A stretch of 64,000 nt of DNA, taken from contig JAIBEK010000033.1 in assembly GCA_019459145.1 (NCBI GenBank), positions 1 through 64,000 on the forward strand, given 5' to 3'. Shown here piece by piece: positions 62,631-64,000 of this stretch. A program made the translations under genes and the position numbers. The notes below the pieces were generated by a model. The model did not search any database. It was not told the DNA's origin and saw nothing but the letters and a program-made list of their open reading frames with translations. Numbering within the stretch: position 1 is the first letter of the stretch; each line of letters begins with the position of its first letter. Source of the DNA: Arenimonas sp. Its GTDB lineage: Bacteria; Pseudomonadota; Alphaproteobacteria; Rhizobiales; Rhizobiaceae.

Positions 62631-64000
62631 ATGGCTTATGATGTGGTGGTAATCGGAAGTGGTCCGGGCGGTTATGTCTGCGCGATCAAGGCGGCCCAGC
62701 TCGGCCTCAAGGTGGCCGTGGTCGAAAAGCGCGCCACCTATGGCGGCACCTGCCTGAACGTCGGCTGCATTCCGTCGAAGGCGCTGCTGCACGCCTCCGA
62801 GATGTTCCACCATGCCGCCCACGGCATGGATACGCTCGGCGTCGAGGTCGCAGCGCCGAAGCTTAATCTCGAAAAGATGATGGCGCACAAGGACGCGACC
62901 GTGAAGTCGAACGTCGAGGGCGTTTCCTTCCTGTTCAAGAAGAACAAGATCGATGGCATCCAGGGCACCGGCAAGATCGTTGCCGCCGGCAAGGTATCGG
63001 TTACCAATGACAAGGGCGAGGAGCAGATCCTCGAAACCAGGAACATCGTCATCGCCACCGGCTCCGACGTCGCCGGCATCCCTGGCGTCGCCGTGGAGAT
63101 CGACGAGAAGGTGATCGTCTCGTCGACCGGCGGCATCGCGCTCGACAAGGTGCCGGGCAAGATGGTGGTCGTCGGCGGCGGCGTGATCGGCCTCGAGCTC
63201 GGCTCGGTCTGGATGCGCCTCGGCGCCAAGGTCACCGTGGTCGAATATCTCGACACCATCCTTGGCGGCATGGACGGCGACGTTTCCAAGCAGTTCCAGC
63301 GAATGCTCGCCAAGCAGGGCATGGAATTCAATCTCGGCGCCAAGGTCACCGGCGTCCAGAAGGCTGAAAACGGTGCGAAGGTCACCTTCGAACCGGTCAA
63401 GGGTGGCGAAGCCCAGACGATCGACGCCGACGTTGTGCTGATCGCCACCGGCCGCAAGCCCTATACCGAAGGCCTCGGCCTTGCCGAAGCCGGCGTTGCG
63501 CTCGACGGCCGTGGCCGGGTCGAGATCGATGGCCACTACCGCACCAATGTCGCTGGCATCTATGCCATCGGTGACGTGGTCAAGGGTCCGATGCTCGCCC
63601 ACAAGGCGGAAGACGAAGGCGTGGCGCTCGCCGAAATCCTCGCCGGCCAGCACGGCCATGTGAACTATGACGTCATTCCGGGCGTCGTCTACACCCAACC
63701 GGAAGTCGCCTCCGTCGGCAAGACCGAGGAAGAGCTGAAGGCTGCGGGCGTCGCCTACAAGGCCGGCAAGTTCCCGTTCACCGCCAATGGCCGCGCCCGC
63801 GCCATGCAGGCGACCGACGGCTTCGTCAAGGTTCTGGCGGACAAGGAAACCGATCGCGTTCTCGGCGTCCACATCGTCGGCCTCGGCGCCGGCGAGATGA
63901 TCCACGAAGCGGCCGTTCTGATGGAGTTCGGCGGTTCCTCGGAAGACCTCGGCCGCACCTGCCACGCGCATCCGACCATGTCGGAGGCTGTCAAGGAGGC
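62631..64000 (+). CDS. lpd: Dihydrolipoamide dehydrogenase (E3), partial at the window end
   Basis: At least 456 residues, open to the last base; the usual length is about 468, so only some ten residues are missing. FAD binding is VVIGSGPGGYVCAIKAAQ near residue 6; the redox disulphide is in GGTCLNVGCIPSKALLHA near 38-48; NAD binding is VVVGGGVIGLELGSVWMRLG near 180; TNVAGIYAIGDVVKGPMLAH near 304 and the His-Glu pair in CHAHPTMSEAVKEA at the end are present. It reoxidises lipoamide on SucB (and other E2 proteins). The start follows GAAGGAACG. Confidence 0.96.
   Translation, partial: MAYDVVVIGSGPGGYVCAIKAAQLGLKVAVVEKRATYGGTCLNVGCIPSKALLHASEMFHHAAHGMDTLGVEVAAPKLNLEKMMAHKDATVKSNVEGVSFLFKKNKIDGIQGTGKIVAAGKVSVTNDKGEEQILETRNIVIATGSDVAGIPGVAVEIDEKVIVSSTGGIALDKVPGKMVVVGGGVIGLELGSVWMRLGAKVTVVEYLDTILGGMDGDVSKQFQRMLAKQGMEFNLGAKVTGVQKAENGAKVTFEPVKGGEAQTIDADVVLIATGRKPYTEGLGLAEAGVALDGRGRVEIDGHYRTNVAGIYAIGDVVKGPMLAHKAEDEGVALAEILAGQHGHVNYDVIPGVVYTQPEVASVGKTEEELKAAGVAYKAGKFPFTANGRARAMQATDGFVKVLADKETDRVLGVHIVGLGAGEMIHEAAVLMEFGGSSEDLGRTCHAHPTMSEAVKE

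Overview
The window is GC-rich DNA from an alphaproteobacterium, almost certainly a member of the Rhizobiaceae (Hyphomicrobiales). The evidence is the TCA-cycle block mdh-sucC-sucD-sucA-sucB-lpd, the sdhCDAB operon followed by an Omp19-type lipoprotein, the hemC-hemD-Mic60-HemY cluster, an IalB-family secreted protein and Rhizobium-type capsule (K-antigen) genes. The genus cannot be fixed by reading alone.

Positions 1-9665 are accessory DNA. A compact Mu-like transposable prophage or satellite-like derivative (173-9665) is delimited by matching ends with symmetrically placed transposase-type sites (core GCAAnATCnnnTGGCA). All its genes lie on the minus strand: a regulatory half near the 9665 end (palindromic operators, a structured leader, a possible C4/CI-type RNA, a Mu c-like repressor, a Mor-like activator) and a structural half near the 173 end (gpI protease, gpT major head protein, a tape-measure protein and a pair of paralogous proteins flanking it). 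Transposase, terminase, portal, lysis and tail-fibre genes are absent, yet the remaining genes are open and mostly joined by ATGA overlaps. The element interrupts a KpsS-like capsule gene, and the same 140 bp of that gene lie on both sides in inverted orientation, so this is not a simple insertion.

Positions 9666-13430 hold capsule genes: the interrupted KpsS-like gene, a divergent intact paralogue and a Wza/KpsD-like export lipoprotein. From 13475 to 47931 the DNA is ordinary chromosome: a BI-1 membrane protein, a YbbA/YbbP-type ABC system with a TesA-type esterase, small housekeeping enzymes (ThpR, tyrosine phosphatase, PhhB), rlmN, a TrpX-like ABC importer, argG, a Dcp-type peptidase, typA, ppa, three transporters, and the heme/envelope cluster running leftward from hemC, divergent from tsaD-gpsA.

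Positions 48232-64000 are central carbon metabolism: succinate dehydrogenase, an Omp19-like inhibitor lipoprotein, ZapE, then malate dehydrogenase, succinyl-CoA synthetase and the 2-oxoglutarate dehydrogenase E1 and E2 genes. A LysE-type exporter and a small secreted protein sit between E2 and the E3 gene lpd, which runs off the window. Together these cover 2-oxoglutarate to oxaloacetate apart from fumarase. No tRNA, rRNA or CRISPR array was seen.
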